11,546 nucleotides of DNA, taken from assembly GCA_964559865.1 (NCBI GenBank), contig CAZLJD010000014.1, forward strand, positions 1 through 11,546, in the 5' to 3' direction. Positions 1 to 6,340 of this stretch are shown here, piece by piece. Position 1 is the stretch's first letter. Every line of letters starts with the position of its first letter. The stretch is from JAGHAJ01 sp964559865 [NCBI: uncultured Synergistota bacterium]. GTDB lineage: Bacteria; Synergistota; JAGHAJ01. The notes beneath the pieces are model-generated. The model did not search any database, was not told where the DNA came from, and saw only the letters and a program-made list of their open reading frames with translations. A program made the position numbers and the translations under genes.

Positions 1-276
1 ATGGCGAGGGTGAAAGTTAAATTCTTTGCCACGCTCCGCGATAAAGTGGGAGTTGAGCTGGTGGAGATAGATGCTCGAACCTTTAGAGATTTGGTGAAAA
101 GGCTTGTTGAAATGTACCCCCAACTTAAAGGTGAAATAGTGGATGATGATTTTTCCTTGAGAGATGACTACATCTACTTGGTGAATGGTAGGAACATTAT
201 GTTTCTCAGAAACGAGGATACAGCACTTGAAGATGGAGATGCTGTAGCTATGTTTCCCCCAGTTGGAGGTGGATAA
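1..276 (+). CDS. moaD: MoaD/ThiS-family sulfur carrier protein
   Basis: This 91-residue protein has the size and layout of a ubiquitin-like MoaD/ThiS sulfur carrier: an opening beta strand (VKVKFFATLRDKVG, residues 4-17), the VNGRN segment (61-65), an acidic LEDGDAVAMFPPV stretch (76-88) and a C-terminal Gly-Gly-Gly (89-91). In the family the terminal Gly is adenylated and converted to a thiocarboxylate that donates sulfur to molybdopterin (or tungstopterin) or, in relatives, to other acceptors. The FPPVGGG tail is closer to MoaD than to ThiS. No MoaE or MoeB/ThiF partner is in the window. The ATG is the first base of the window, so its ribosome binding site and any upstream partner cannot be seen and a longer start cannot be excluded. 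The stop overlaps the next start by one base (TAATG), which suggests translational coupling. Family membership is clear; the exact acceptor is not. Confidence 0.85.
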   Translation: MARVKVKFFATLRDKVGVELVEIDARTFRDLVKRLVEMYPQLKGEIVDDDFSLRDDYIYLVNGRNIMFLRNEDTALEDGDAVAMFPPVGGG

Positions 277-1424
277 TGGTGCTTTTTGGTAAGCGTTATC
301 TTATGGCTCCAGGGCCAACTGCTGTCCCTGAAGATGTCCTTTTAGAAGCTGCTAGGCCTATAATGCATCATAGAACGCCGGATTTTTCCGGTATTTTGTG
401 GGCAGTGTCAAACGATTTGAAGAAGATTTTCAAGACTGAACAGCCTGTATACATACTTGCTTCTTCTGGGACGGGTGCGATGGAGTTTGCACTTGTTAAT
501 ACTTGCTCCGTTGGTGATAAAGTTCTTATAGTGGTTGGTGGTAAATTTGGTGAAAGATGGTTTGAAATGGCAAGGGCTTACGGGCTTGATACTGTTGTTT
601 ACGAGATTGAGTGGGGGAGTGCGCCTTTGCCTGAGGAGATAGACAGATATCTAAAGGAGCACCCCGATATAAAGGCCGTTTTTACGACGCTCTTTGAGAC
701 ATCCACCGGGACAGTATATGACATCGAGGCGATTGCCAGGTGTGTGCAAGAGAGCAATGCTATACTTGTGGTTGACGCTGTTTCTGGGATGGCAGCGTGC
801 GATTTGCAGATGGATAATTGGGGGGTAGATGTTGTCGTTGCAAGTTCCCAGAAGGCGTTTATGTTGCCACCTGGACTGTCTTTTGTGGCTTTTAGTGAGA
901 AGGCTTCTAAACTCGTTGGTAAGAGCGATCTACCATCCTACTACTTTTCCGCTTTAGATTATAAGAAGGCTTATTTCTCTAACACGACGCCATATACACC
1001 TGCGGTTTCCCTTATTGTTCAGTTAAGAAAGGCGCTCTCTGTGATGCTTGAGGAAGGCATAGACAATGTGATTAGAAGGCACGCCCTGTTAGCAGAGGCG
1101 ACAAGAATGGGTGTAAAGGCAATAGGACTTGAGCTGTTTTCATCTAATCCGGGTAATGTGTGTACTGCCGTGAAGATACCAACGGGAATAGATGGTGTAA
1201 AGTTACTTTCGAGGATAAGAGATGTATATAAGGTTACGATTAGTGGAGGACAGGGAAAGCTCAAGGGTAAGATATTGAGAATTGCTCACCTTGGCTATGC
1301 TTACGCCTTTGATGTGGTGATTGCAATTTCTGCTCTTGAGATGGCACTCAAAGATGAGGGTTATCCTGTAGAACTTGGGAGGGGAGTTGGAGCAGCAGAA
1401 CTTATACTTAGAGAGGGGAAGTGA
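276..1424 (+). CDS. PLP-dependent class V aminotransferase (alanine/serine-glyoxylate type)
   Basis: This 382-residue cytoplasmic enzyme is a fold-type I, class V aminotransferase of the alanine-glyoxylate/serine-pyruvate group. Visible marks are the N-terminal APGPTAVPEDV (11-21), HHRTPDF (31-37), the phosphate-binding SSGTGAME (63-70), ETSTGT (141-146), the PLP-nitrogen aspartate in VVDAVSGM (D167) and the Schiff-base lysine in SSQKAFMLPPG (K193). The length is normal for the family. Such enzymes transfer amino groups between alanine, serine or aspartate and glyoxylate, pyruvate or hydroxypyruvate; the exact pair cannot be read from the sequence. The start is set by GGAGGT at 265-270, five bases before ATG 276. 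The DUF1015 gene follows with a 4-base overlap or a 2-base gap, depending on its start. I infer a role in serine/glycine metabolism. Confidence 0.88.
   Translation: MVLFGKRYLMAPGPTAVPEDVLLEAARPIMHHRTPDFSGILWAVSNDLKKIFKTEQPVYILASSGTGAMEFALVNTCSVGDKVLIVVGGKFGERWFEMARAYGLDTVVYEIEWGSAPLPEEIDRYLKEHPDIKAVFTTLFETSTGTVYDIEAIARCVQESNAILVVDAVSGMAACDLQMDNWGVDVVVASSQKAFMLPPGLSFVAFSEKASKLVGKSDLPSYYFSALDYKKAYFSNTTPYTPAVSLIVQLRKALSVMLEEGIDNVIRRHALLAEATRMGVKAIGLELFSSNPGNVCTAVKIPTGIDGVKLLSRIRDVYKVTISGGQGKLKGKILRIAHLGYAYAFDVVIAISALEMALKDEGYPVELGRGVGAAELILREGK
1412..1418 (+). promoter_or_regulatory. Ribosome binding site that decides the DUF1015 start
   Basis: AGAGGGG lies inside the end of the aminotransferase gene. 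It is 8 bases before ATG 1427 and only 2 before GTG 1421, so the spacing favours ATG 1427. Confidence 0.5.
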
Positions 1425-1426
1425 GA

Positions 1427-2710
1427 ATGATTTTTCCTTTCAAGGGATTAAGGTATAACACGGAGAAGGTTAACATCAAGGATGTTGTTTCTCAGCCGTA
1501 TGACATTATTACATCAGAGATGCAAGACTTCTACTACGGAAAAAGTCCATACAACATCGTGCGGATAATACTAAACAAGGATGAAAATAAGTATGAATCT
1601 GCAGTGTGGTACCTTAGAGAGTGGATGAGGAGTGGCATTCTTACTGTGGAAAAGGAACCCGCTATATACCTGTACGAGCAGATTTTCTCTGTTCAGGGTG
1701 CCAAACTCAGGAGAAGAAGTTTTATAGCACTTCTAAGGCTGTCCAGATTGGAGGATGGAGTGGTTTTTCCCCATGAGCACACACTTTCTGGACCTAAGGA
1801 GGATCGTTTTAGGCTTACTTTGGCTACCAATGCTCATTGGGGACAGATATTTATGCTCTACGATGATAAGAATAACGATATAGGAAGGTTGCTTTCGCCG
1901 ATGTATGGAGATCCTCCAGAGTTTTCCTTCACAGATGAGGATGATGTAGTTCACACATTTTGGGTTGTTAAAGACCCAAATGTCCATAAGATGCTCAGGG
2001 ATGCTATGAGAGACATGAAGTTCGTAATAGCTGATGGACACCATCGATATGAGACAGCTCTGAGATACAAAGAGTACATGGATAACTTAAATGGACAGAG
2101 AGATGATGCTCCCTGGAACTACAGAATGGTAACGCTCGTCTCTTTTCAAGATCCGGGGTTGCAAATATTTCCCATACATAGGCTTGTTAAAGGTATGGAT
2201 GTTCCTGAACTTAGCGCATTGAACAAACATTTTGCGATGGTAAAGGTTGAAACACTGGAAAGATTGAGAAAGATGCTGATTGGTGCGATGAATGCCGGGA
2301 AGAAAGGCACCATTGGTGTATTTGGTAGGAAGATAGGGTATTACTATCTTGAACTGCGTGACATAGAGGATGCGTTGAACACTGGGGATAGGACTCACTC
2401 GGATATGTGGAAACAGCTTGATGTAAATATACTTCAGAACCTGGTGATGGAGCCTTTGCTTGGCATGAGTGTGGAGCAGATAAAGAATTCTGGCAATATA
2501 TCATATACGAGCTCTTTTGTAGATGCAAACCGCATGGTGGAGAGTGGGGAGTATGAAATGTGCTTTTTTTTGAATCCTATAAGGAAAGAACAGGTTAGAG
2601 ATATATCGTTGAATGGTGAGCTATTGCCACAAAAGAGCACATTCTTTTACCCAAAGGTGCTTACTGGGTTGGTTGAACAGTACATGGGGATGTCTGATGG
2701 TGGAGAATAA
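1427..2710 (+). CDS. DUF1015 family protein with DGHHR motif
   Basis: This is a soluble protein of 427 residues from ATG 1427. An in-frame GTG at 1421, which would give 429 residues and overlap the upstream stop, is also possible. I prefer ATG 1427 because AGAGGGG at 1412-1418 lies 8 bases upstream of it but only 2 from the GTG, and because DUF1015 proteins typically open with a PFKGLRYN-like segment, present here as residues 5-12 of the longer form. Other family marks, numbered from the GTG, are QPYDII (25-30), FPHEHTLSGPKEDR (116-129) and ADGHHRYETALRY (204-216). The DGHHR core resembles the nucleotide-binding motif of ParB-fold proteins, including free-serine kinases such as SerK/SbnI; that likeness is my inference. 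No membrane segment or signal peptide is seen. The biochemical role of the family is not established to my knowledge, but the coupling to an aminotransferase suggests amino-acid, perhaps serine, metabolism. Confidence 0.85.
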   Translation: MIFPFKGLRYNTEKVNIKDVVSQPYDIITSEMQDFYYGKSPYNIVRIILNKDENKYESAVWYLREWMRSGILTVEKEPAIYLYEQIFSVQGAKLRRRSFIALLRLSRLEDGVVFPHEHTLSGPKEDRFRLTLATNAHWGQIFMLYDDKNNDIGRLLSPMYGDPPEFSFTDEDDVVHTFWVVKDPNVHKMLRDAMRDMKFVIADGHHRYETALRYKEYMDNLNGQRDDAPWNYRMVTLVSFQDPGLQIFPIHRLVKGMDVPELSALNKHFAMVKVETLERLRKMLIGAMNAGKKGTIGVFGRKIGYYYLELRDIEDALNTGDRTHSDMWKQLDVNILQNLVMEPLLGMSVEQIKNSGNISYTSSFVDANRMVESGEYEMCFFLNPIRKEQVRDISLNGELLPQKSTFFYPKVLTGLVEQYMGMSDGGE

Positions 2711-2712
2711 GT

Positions 2713-3423
2713 ATGACGAAGGCAGTAGAAGTAGTAGATCTGAACGTTGGTATTGAGAGAGAAATAATACTTCAGCATGTTACATTTGACATTGAAGAAG
2801 GGGACTTTGCTACCATTATAGGTCCAAATGGTGCAGGAAAAACTACTCTGTTAAGGGCAATACTTGGGTTGATACCTGTAAAGAGTGGGCAGATAAGAAT
2901 ATTTGGCAGACATATCTCTGGTGCAAGGGAGTTATGTGGTTATGTGCCTCAGAGATTCGACTTTGACCGCACTTTTCCCCTCACAGTGGGAGAGTTTCTT
3001 TCCTTTTCCCTGAGGTATAGAAATGAGAAGGGTAGAATTAGGAAGGTACTTGAGATGGTCGATATGGAGGAGCATGTCGGGAAAATGGTGGGAGCTTTAT
3101 CTGGAGGGCAACTTCAGAGAGTTCTTATAGCCCGTGCTATGATAAATTATCCCAGGATCCTGTTCATGGATGAACCTGTAGGGGGCATAGACATTGCTGG
3201 TAGGAATGCTTTTTACCAGATGCTTCTCTCTATGAAGAAAGACATGGGTATCACTATAGTGATGGTGAGCCACGAGGTAGATGTTGTGTACAAGTTTTCC
3301 AACAGGGTGGTTTGTATAAGTAGGACATTGCACTGTCATGGTCATCCTCATGAGAAACTCACTCCTCAACTCATAAGATCTCTGTATGGAGATGCTGTTA
3401 CACTCTTTGAGCATAGAGATTAG
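2713..3423 (+). CDS. znuC: Zinc/manganese-type ABC transporter ATP-binding protein (ZnuC-like)
   Basis: This 236-residue ABC ATPase has every expected motif in order: Walker A GPNGAGKTT (37-45, K43), Q-loop GYVPQR (76-81), signature LSGGQ (119-123), Walker B RILFMDEP (138-145, catalytic E144) and H-loop H177. The tail segment SRTLHCHGHPHE (193-204) matches the C-terminal CHG-type motif common in ZnuC/MntB-like ATPases of the ABC-3 metal importers. It should power inward transport of Zn2+, Mn2+ or Fe2+ through the permease encoded 12 bp downstream. The start is ATG 2713, seven bases after GGAG (2702-2705) and two bases after the DUF1015 stop. No periplasmic metal-binding protein (ZnuA/TroA type) is in the window. 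The family is certain; which metal is carried is not. Confidence 0.9.
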   Translation: MTKAVEVVDLNVGIEREIILQHVTFDIEEGDFATIIGPNGAGKTTLLRAILGLIPVKSGQIRIFGRHISGARELCGYVPQRFDFDRTFPLTVGEFLSFSLRYRNEKGRIRKVLEMVDMEEHVGKMVGALSGGQLQRVLIARAMINYPRILFMDEPVGGIDIAGRNAFYQMLLSMKKDMGITIVMVSHEVDVVYKFSNRVVCISRTLHCHGHPHEKLTPQLIRSLYGDAVTLFEHRD

Positions 3424-3435
3424 AGGTGGGTAGCT

Positions 3436-4242
3436 GTGTATAGCATATTTTCTCTTCCCTTTATGCAGAGAGCTTTTATATCTGGGTCTGCATTGGCTGT
3501 AGTGCTTGCTTTTCTTGGTGTTTATGTTACATTGAGAAAGATGTCTTTTCTGGGAGACGGTATGGCACATGCATCTTTGGGCAGCATTGCTATAGGCATA
3601 GCTTTATCCGTTAATCCCATTGTGTTTGCAGTGCTCTTTGGAGTCTTTTTGTCTGTGATTGTTTATCTGTTGGAGAGGAATACGAAACTGTCGTTTGATG
3701 CAATAGTGGGTATCATCTTTGCCTCTGGCATGTCAATCGGTATAGTTATTATAAGCAAAATGCAGGGCTATCAACCTGAGCTTGTTGCCTTCCTGTTTGG
3801 TAGCATACTCTCTGTTGGCTGGTCGGACATGTGGATAATCTTGGTTATATCTGCTGTGTCTACCGTGTTTCTTCTTCTTTCTTATAGATCTCTGACGCTA
3901 TTGAGCCTTCACCGGGACATGGCTGCTGTTAGCGGAATAAAGGTTGATTTTCTGGAGCTGGTATTTACCATCATAGTCTCTGTTTCTATAATTGTTGGTG
4001 TGAAGCTCCTTGGTGTTGTGCTTGTGAGTGCACTTCTCATCATACCACCATCGGTATCAAAGGTAATATCAAGGTCGTTCCATTCCTTTGTATTGCGAAG
4101 CATATTTCTATCGGAGTGCATAGTTGTTGGTGGTTTATTCATCTCTTACTATTTTGACCTCCCTTCGGGTGCTACGATTGTACTAACTGGGGCAGTACTG
4201 TTCGCTATTGTGGTTGGGATAAAAAAGGTCTTTTTGGAATAG
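3436..4242 (+). CDS. znuB: ABC-3 metal transporter permease (ZnuB-like)
   Basis: This 268-residue inner-membrane permease is very hydrophobic, with about seven or eight transmembrane helices (for example around residues 13-33, 46-80, 90-107, 112-149, 170-203 and 218-263). Family marks include LGDGMAHASLG (39-49), the GSIL segment (122-125), ALLIIPPSV (199-207) and DLPSGATIVL (231-240), all typical of the ABC-3 family that moves Zn, Mn or Fe. The start is a GTG at 3436, preceded by an AGAGGTGGG Shine-Dalgarno stretch (3422-3430) with about six bases of spacing. It forms the membrane channel driven by the preceding ATPase. The substrate-binding protein must be elsewhere or is replaced by another one. 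The fit to the family is strong; metal specificity cannot be read. Confidence 0.9.
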   Translation: MYSIFSLPFMQRAFISGSALAVVLAFLGVYVTLRKMSFLGDGMAHASLGSIAIGIALSVNPIVFAVLFGVFLSVIVYLLERNTKLSFDAIVGIIFASGMSIGIVIISKMQGYQPELVAFLFGSILSVGWSDMWIILVISAVSTVFLLLSYRSLTLLSLHRDMAAVSGIKVDFLELVFTIIVSVSIIVGVKLLGVVLVSALLIIPPSVSKVISRSFHSFVLRSIFLSECIVVGGLFISYYFDLPSGATIVLTGAVLFAIVVGIKKVFLE

Positions 4243-4298
4243 TTTTTGTCACACTTGCATCTTGCTTTCCGTCTTTTTTAGTAGGGAGGGATGAAAAC

Positions 4299-4886
4299 AT
4301 GGAGTTGTCCTGGAGATTGCAAAGATTGATGAGAAGTGGTTTGCGTGGGTATTCTGATGAAGAGCTGTTTGCAATGGCATACAGGAACGATGAGGCGTTT
4401 GAGTTTCTTATGTCCAAATATAATTCCTACTTAATGAAGCTATGCACTTATCTGACCTCTCATGTAGAAGATGCAGAAGACCTGTATCAGGAAAGTGTGT
4501 GGAAACTTTACATGCTTGCTAAGAAAAAAAAGAAGGTGGATAACTTTAGACCGTGGGTAAGGAAGGTAGTTACCAATATATTTATAGATAGATACCGTAA
4601 AAAGGAGAAAAAGAATGTTAGTTTGACAGACTTGGAGGAAAAGGGTTACGAAGTTGTCGATGAGACATTTGAGAACTCGTTTGCGGATGGGGAAGGATTC
4701 AGGGAGTTGCTTTCGCATCTTTCTCCTGAGGATAGGGTTATTATCACGCTGCGCTATGCTGATGGCCTTTCTTATGCGGAGATATCAAGGGAGCTTGGGA
4801 TCACGGAGGCTAATGCAAGGCAAAGGGTGAACAGGATAAGGAAAAGGCTTCTTTCGAGACTATCTCGAGGTGAACATGATGGATGA
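4299..4886 (+). CDS. ECF-type RNA polymerase sigma-70 factor
   Basis: This 195-residue protein has the two-domain layout of extracytoplasmic-function sigma factors. Sigma region 2 spans about residues 20-102 and includes DAEDLYQESVWKLY (58-71) and the FRPWVRKVVTNIFIDRYRKK segment (83-102). A variable acidic linker follows at about 103-134. Region 4 covers about 139-190, with the helix-turn-helix LSYAEISRELGITEANARQRVNRIRKRL. It would bind core RNA polymerase and direct it to a small set of promoters. ATG 4299 follows AGGGAGGG (4283-4290) by 8 bases. A run of eight A at 4524-4531 encodes part of a lysine stretch. A 56-bp gap separates it from the permease gene, the widest gap in this gene run, so it may have its own promoter; I could not identify a convincing one. 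The downstream gene overlaps its 3' end, as in sigma/anti-sigma pairs. Confidence 0.9.
   Translation: MELSWRLQRLMRSGLRGYSDEELFAMAYRNDEAFEFLMSKYNSYLMKLCTYLTSHVEDAEDLYQESVWKLYMLAKKKKKVDNFRPWVRKVVTNIFIDRYRKKEKKNVSLTDLEEKGYEVVDETFENSFADGEGFRELLSHLSPEDRVIITLRYADGLSYAEISRELGITEANARQRVNRIRKRLLSRLSRGEHDG
4867..4873 (+). promoter_or_regulatory. Ribosome binding site inside the sigma factor gene
   Basis: GAGGTGA lies in the last codons of the sigma factor gene. It contains the GTG at 4870, which makes that codon an unlikely start, and it is placed 5 bases before ATG 4879 (2 before ATG 4876). Confidence 0.6.
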
Positions 4887-5364
4887 AAGATCGGCAAGGA
4901 AACTGCTTGACGGTATAATGAGTGGAGATATAAAAGAGGTTCCTCCAGAGTTAGAGGAGATTCTTAGGAAGTATCCGGATGTTTGGGAAGACTATGTAGT
5001 ATTCAAAGCTTTCGAGAAGATGGGTAACAACGGCACTAAGTTCGATTGGAAAGAAAATCTCTACAGTAGGAAGCGGAGATACAAGACTACACTTCTGTTA
5101 GTTGTAGGTGCAATTGTTGGCATTGTTTTGTTGATGTATTTTTTTGTCCCCTCTGTGGGCTACTTCTATCATCGGGGTATGAATCCTTTTAGGTTCTACC
5201 ACTGGTATATGCATGGACATGGGAGACACTTTGTGGGTCTGCCATTTCTCTTTGGCGGAGGTATAGGTAGGATTGTGTTTTATGCTCATTTTGTTGCGCC
5301 GTTTGTTGTGATATTGCTTATTGGGTATGCCATTTTTTTGCTGGTGAAGGTGGTGAAGCTCTGA
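4879..5364 (+). CDS. Small two-pass membrane protein, putative anti-sigma factor with His-rich loop
   Basis: I do not recognise a named family. From ATG 4879 the protein has 161 residues; upstream ATG 4876 or GTG 4870 would add one or three. Numbering from GTG 4870, residues 1-70 are a charged cytoplasmic domain (ARKLLDGIMSGD, PPELEEILRKYPDVWEDYV, ending in the basic SRKRRYK). TM1 is about 73-93. Residues 95-130 form a loop rich in His, Tyr, Phe and Gly, with H101, H111, H115, H117 and H120. TM2 is about 135-160, containing H140 at its start. There is no cysteine, so it is not a zinc-binding HxxxCxxC (ZAS-type) anti-sigma factor. The overlap with the sigma gene and the cytoplasm-TM-loop-TM layout suggest that it holds the sigma factor at the membrane and senses something outside. 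The His-rich loop and the neighbouring metal transporter make metal or heme a reasonable guess. This is inference only. Confidence 0.6.
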   Translation: MDERSARKLLDGIMSGDIKEVPPELEEILRKYPDVWEDYVVFKAFEKMGNNGTKFDWKENLYSRKRRYKTTLLLVVGAIVGIVLLMYFFVPSVGYFYHRGMNPFRFYHWYMHGHGRHFVGLPFLFGGGIGRIVFYAHFVAPFVVILLIGYAIFLLVKVVKL

Positions 5365-5817
5365 TTGAAAAAGGTGCTGTTGGGCATGGGAAGTGTGATA
5401 AGAAGGGATGATGGGGTTGGTATCTATGTAGTAGAGGAAGCTAAGGGGAGACTTCAAGATTGGATATTGATAAATGGCGAGACAGTTCCAGAAAATTACA
5501 CATCCTACTTGAAGAGAGAATCTCCTGACCTCCTTGTAATAGTGGATGCTGCAGATATGGACCTTCCATCTGGCAGTATAAGGAGAATAGGTGCAACCTC
5601 TATAGATGAACTGTTTTTAACCACGCATACTATGTCAATAGGGTTTATGATAGCCTATTTAAGGCCTTACATAGAGCACATTATTATGATAGGTATACAA
5701 CCAGAAGATACATCCATTGGGGAAGGTATATCTGATGCTGTGAAGCAGGCGGCTTTTCGCCTGATTGAGATAATGGAAGACGGAATGGACGCTATTACTC
5801 GTATACCTCAGGTTTGA
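5365..5817 (+). CDS. hycI: Hydrogenase maturation protease, HycI type (peptidase M52)
   Basis: This 150-residue protein belongs to the nickel-dependent endopeptidases that trim the C-terminus of NiFe-hydrogenase large subunits after metal insertion. It shows the N-terminal VLLGMGSVIRRDDGVG (4-19), GETVPENYT (38-46), IVDAADMDLPSGSIRRI (59-75) and TTHTMSIG (86-93). Residues D16, D61 and H88 line up with the nickel ligands described for HybD (Glu16, Asp62, His93). The xVPENYTS and DAADM signatures point to the HycI branch, which serves group 4 membrane-bound hydrogenases such as Ech/Hyc/Mbh. The start is TTG 5365, directly after the stop of the membrane-protein gene, with a GGTGGTGAAG stretch (5349-5358) upstream. 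No hydrogenase structural gene is in the window. The 3' end overlaps the convergent hpt gene by 23 bp. Confidence 0.88.
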   Translation: MKKVLLGMGSVIRRDDGVGIYVVEEAKGRLQDWILINGETVPENYTSYLKRESPDLLVIVDAADMDLPSGSIRRIGATSIDELFLTTHTMSIGFMIAYLRPYIEHIIMIGIQPEDTSIGEGISDAVKQAAFRLIEIMEDGMDAITRIPQV

Positions 5818-6340
5818 GCACTGCTATGTATGGTAGGTTTCTGTAATGTTCGGCGTAGTCTAAACCGTATCCTATGACGAACTTGTTTGGTATGTCAAAC
5901 CCTTTGTAGTCAATGGGTACTTCTATAATTCTTCTTTCGGGTTTACTTAGCAGAGTGCAGACCCTGATGCTCTTGGGCTTTCTGACTCTGAGTGTTTTTA
6001 GAAGGTAGTCTATGGTGAAACCTGTGTCGATGATATCTTCTACTATTATCACATTTTGTGATCTTATAGGCTTGTCTAAGTCTTTCAGTATTTTCACATT
6101 TCCAGTGCTCTCTGTGGAACTACCATAGCTTGAAACTGCCATGAAGTCGATCCGCACGGGTACATGTATATTTTTTAGTAAGTCTGCCATGAATGGGACA
6201 GCACCTTTAAGTATGCCGATGAGCACAGGATCTTTGTCTCGATAGTCTATCTCTATCTGTTTGGCTATCTCTCTCACCCTGTTTTGGAGTGCCTCTTCGC
6301 CTATGAGTATTTCCTTGATGTACTTCTCTATTTTAATCAC
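5795..6340 (-). CDS. hpt: Hypoxanthine phosphoribosyltransferase
   Basis: This 181-residue purine salvage enzyme joins hypoxanthine (and usually guanine) to PRPP, giving IMP/GMP plus pyrophosphate in the cytoplasm. It shows the LKGAVPF loop (45-51), the flexible-loop segment SSYGSSTESTG (70-80), the PRPP-binding motif VIIVEDIIDTGFT (97-109, with E101, D102 and D105) and the C-terminal KFVIGYGLDYAEHYRNLPYIAVL (153-175), which is nearly invariant in bacterial HPRTs. The length is typical. The start is GTG at 6340, overlapping the upstream AIR-synthase-like gene by 8 bp, so translation is probably coupled. It is the last gene of the minus-strand operon that begins with tctC, an unusual partner for a purine salvage enzyme. 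Its tail overlaps hycI by 23 bp. Confidence 0.93.
   Translation of the reverse strand: MIKIEKYIKEILIGEEALQNRVREIAKQIEIDYRDKDPVLIGILKGAVPFMADLLKNIHVPVRIDFMAVSSYGSSTESTGNVKILKDLDKPIRSQNVIIVEDIIDTGFTIDYLLKTLRVRKPKSIRVCTLLSKPERRIIEVPIDYKGFDIPNKFVIGYGLDYAEHYRNLPYIAVLKPEVYE

Noticed and set aside
2564-2571. Run of eight T in the DUF1015 gene and run of eight A at 4524-4531 in the sigma gene as programmed slippage sites
   Set aside because: Both genes read through in one frame with intact family motifs on either side; the runs fit plain Phe/Leu and Lys coding.
4243-4298. A possible ECF or sigma-70 promoter before the sigma factor gene
   Set aside because: TTGTCA and CGTC-like pieces are present, but no pair has proper spacing or an AAC-type -35, so I do not call it.
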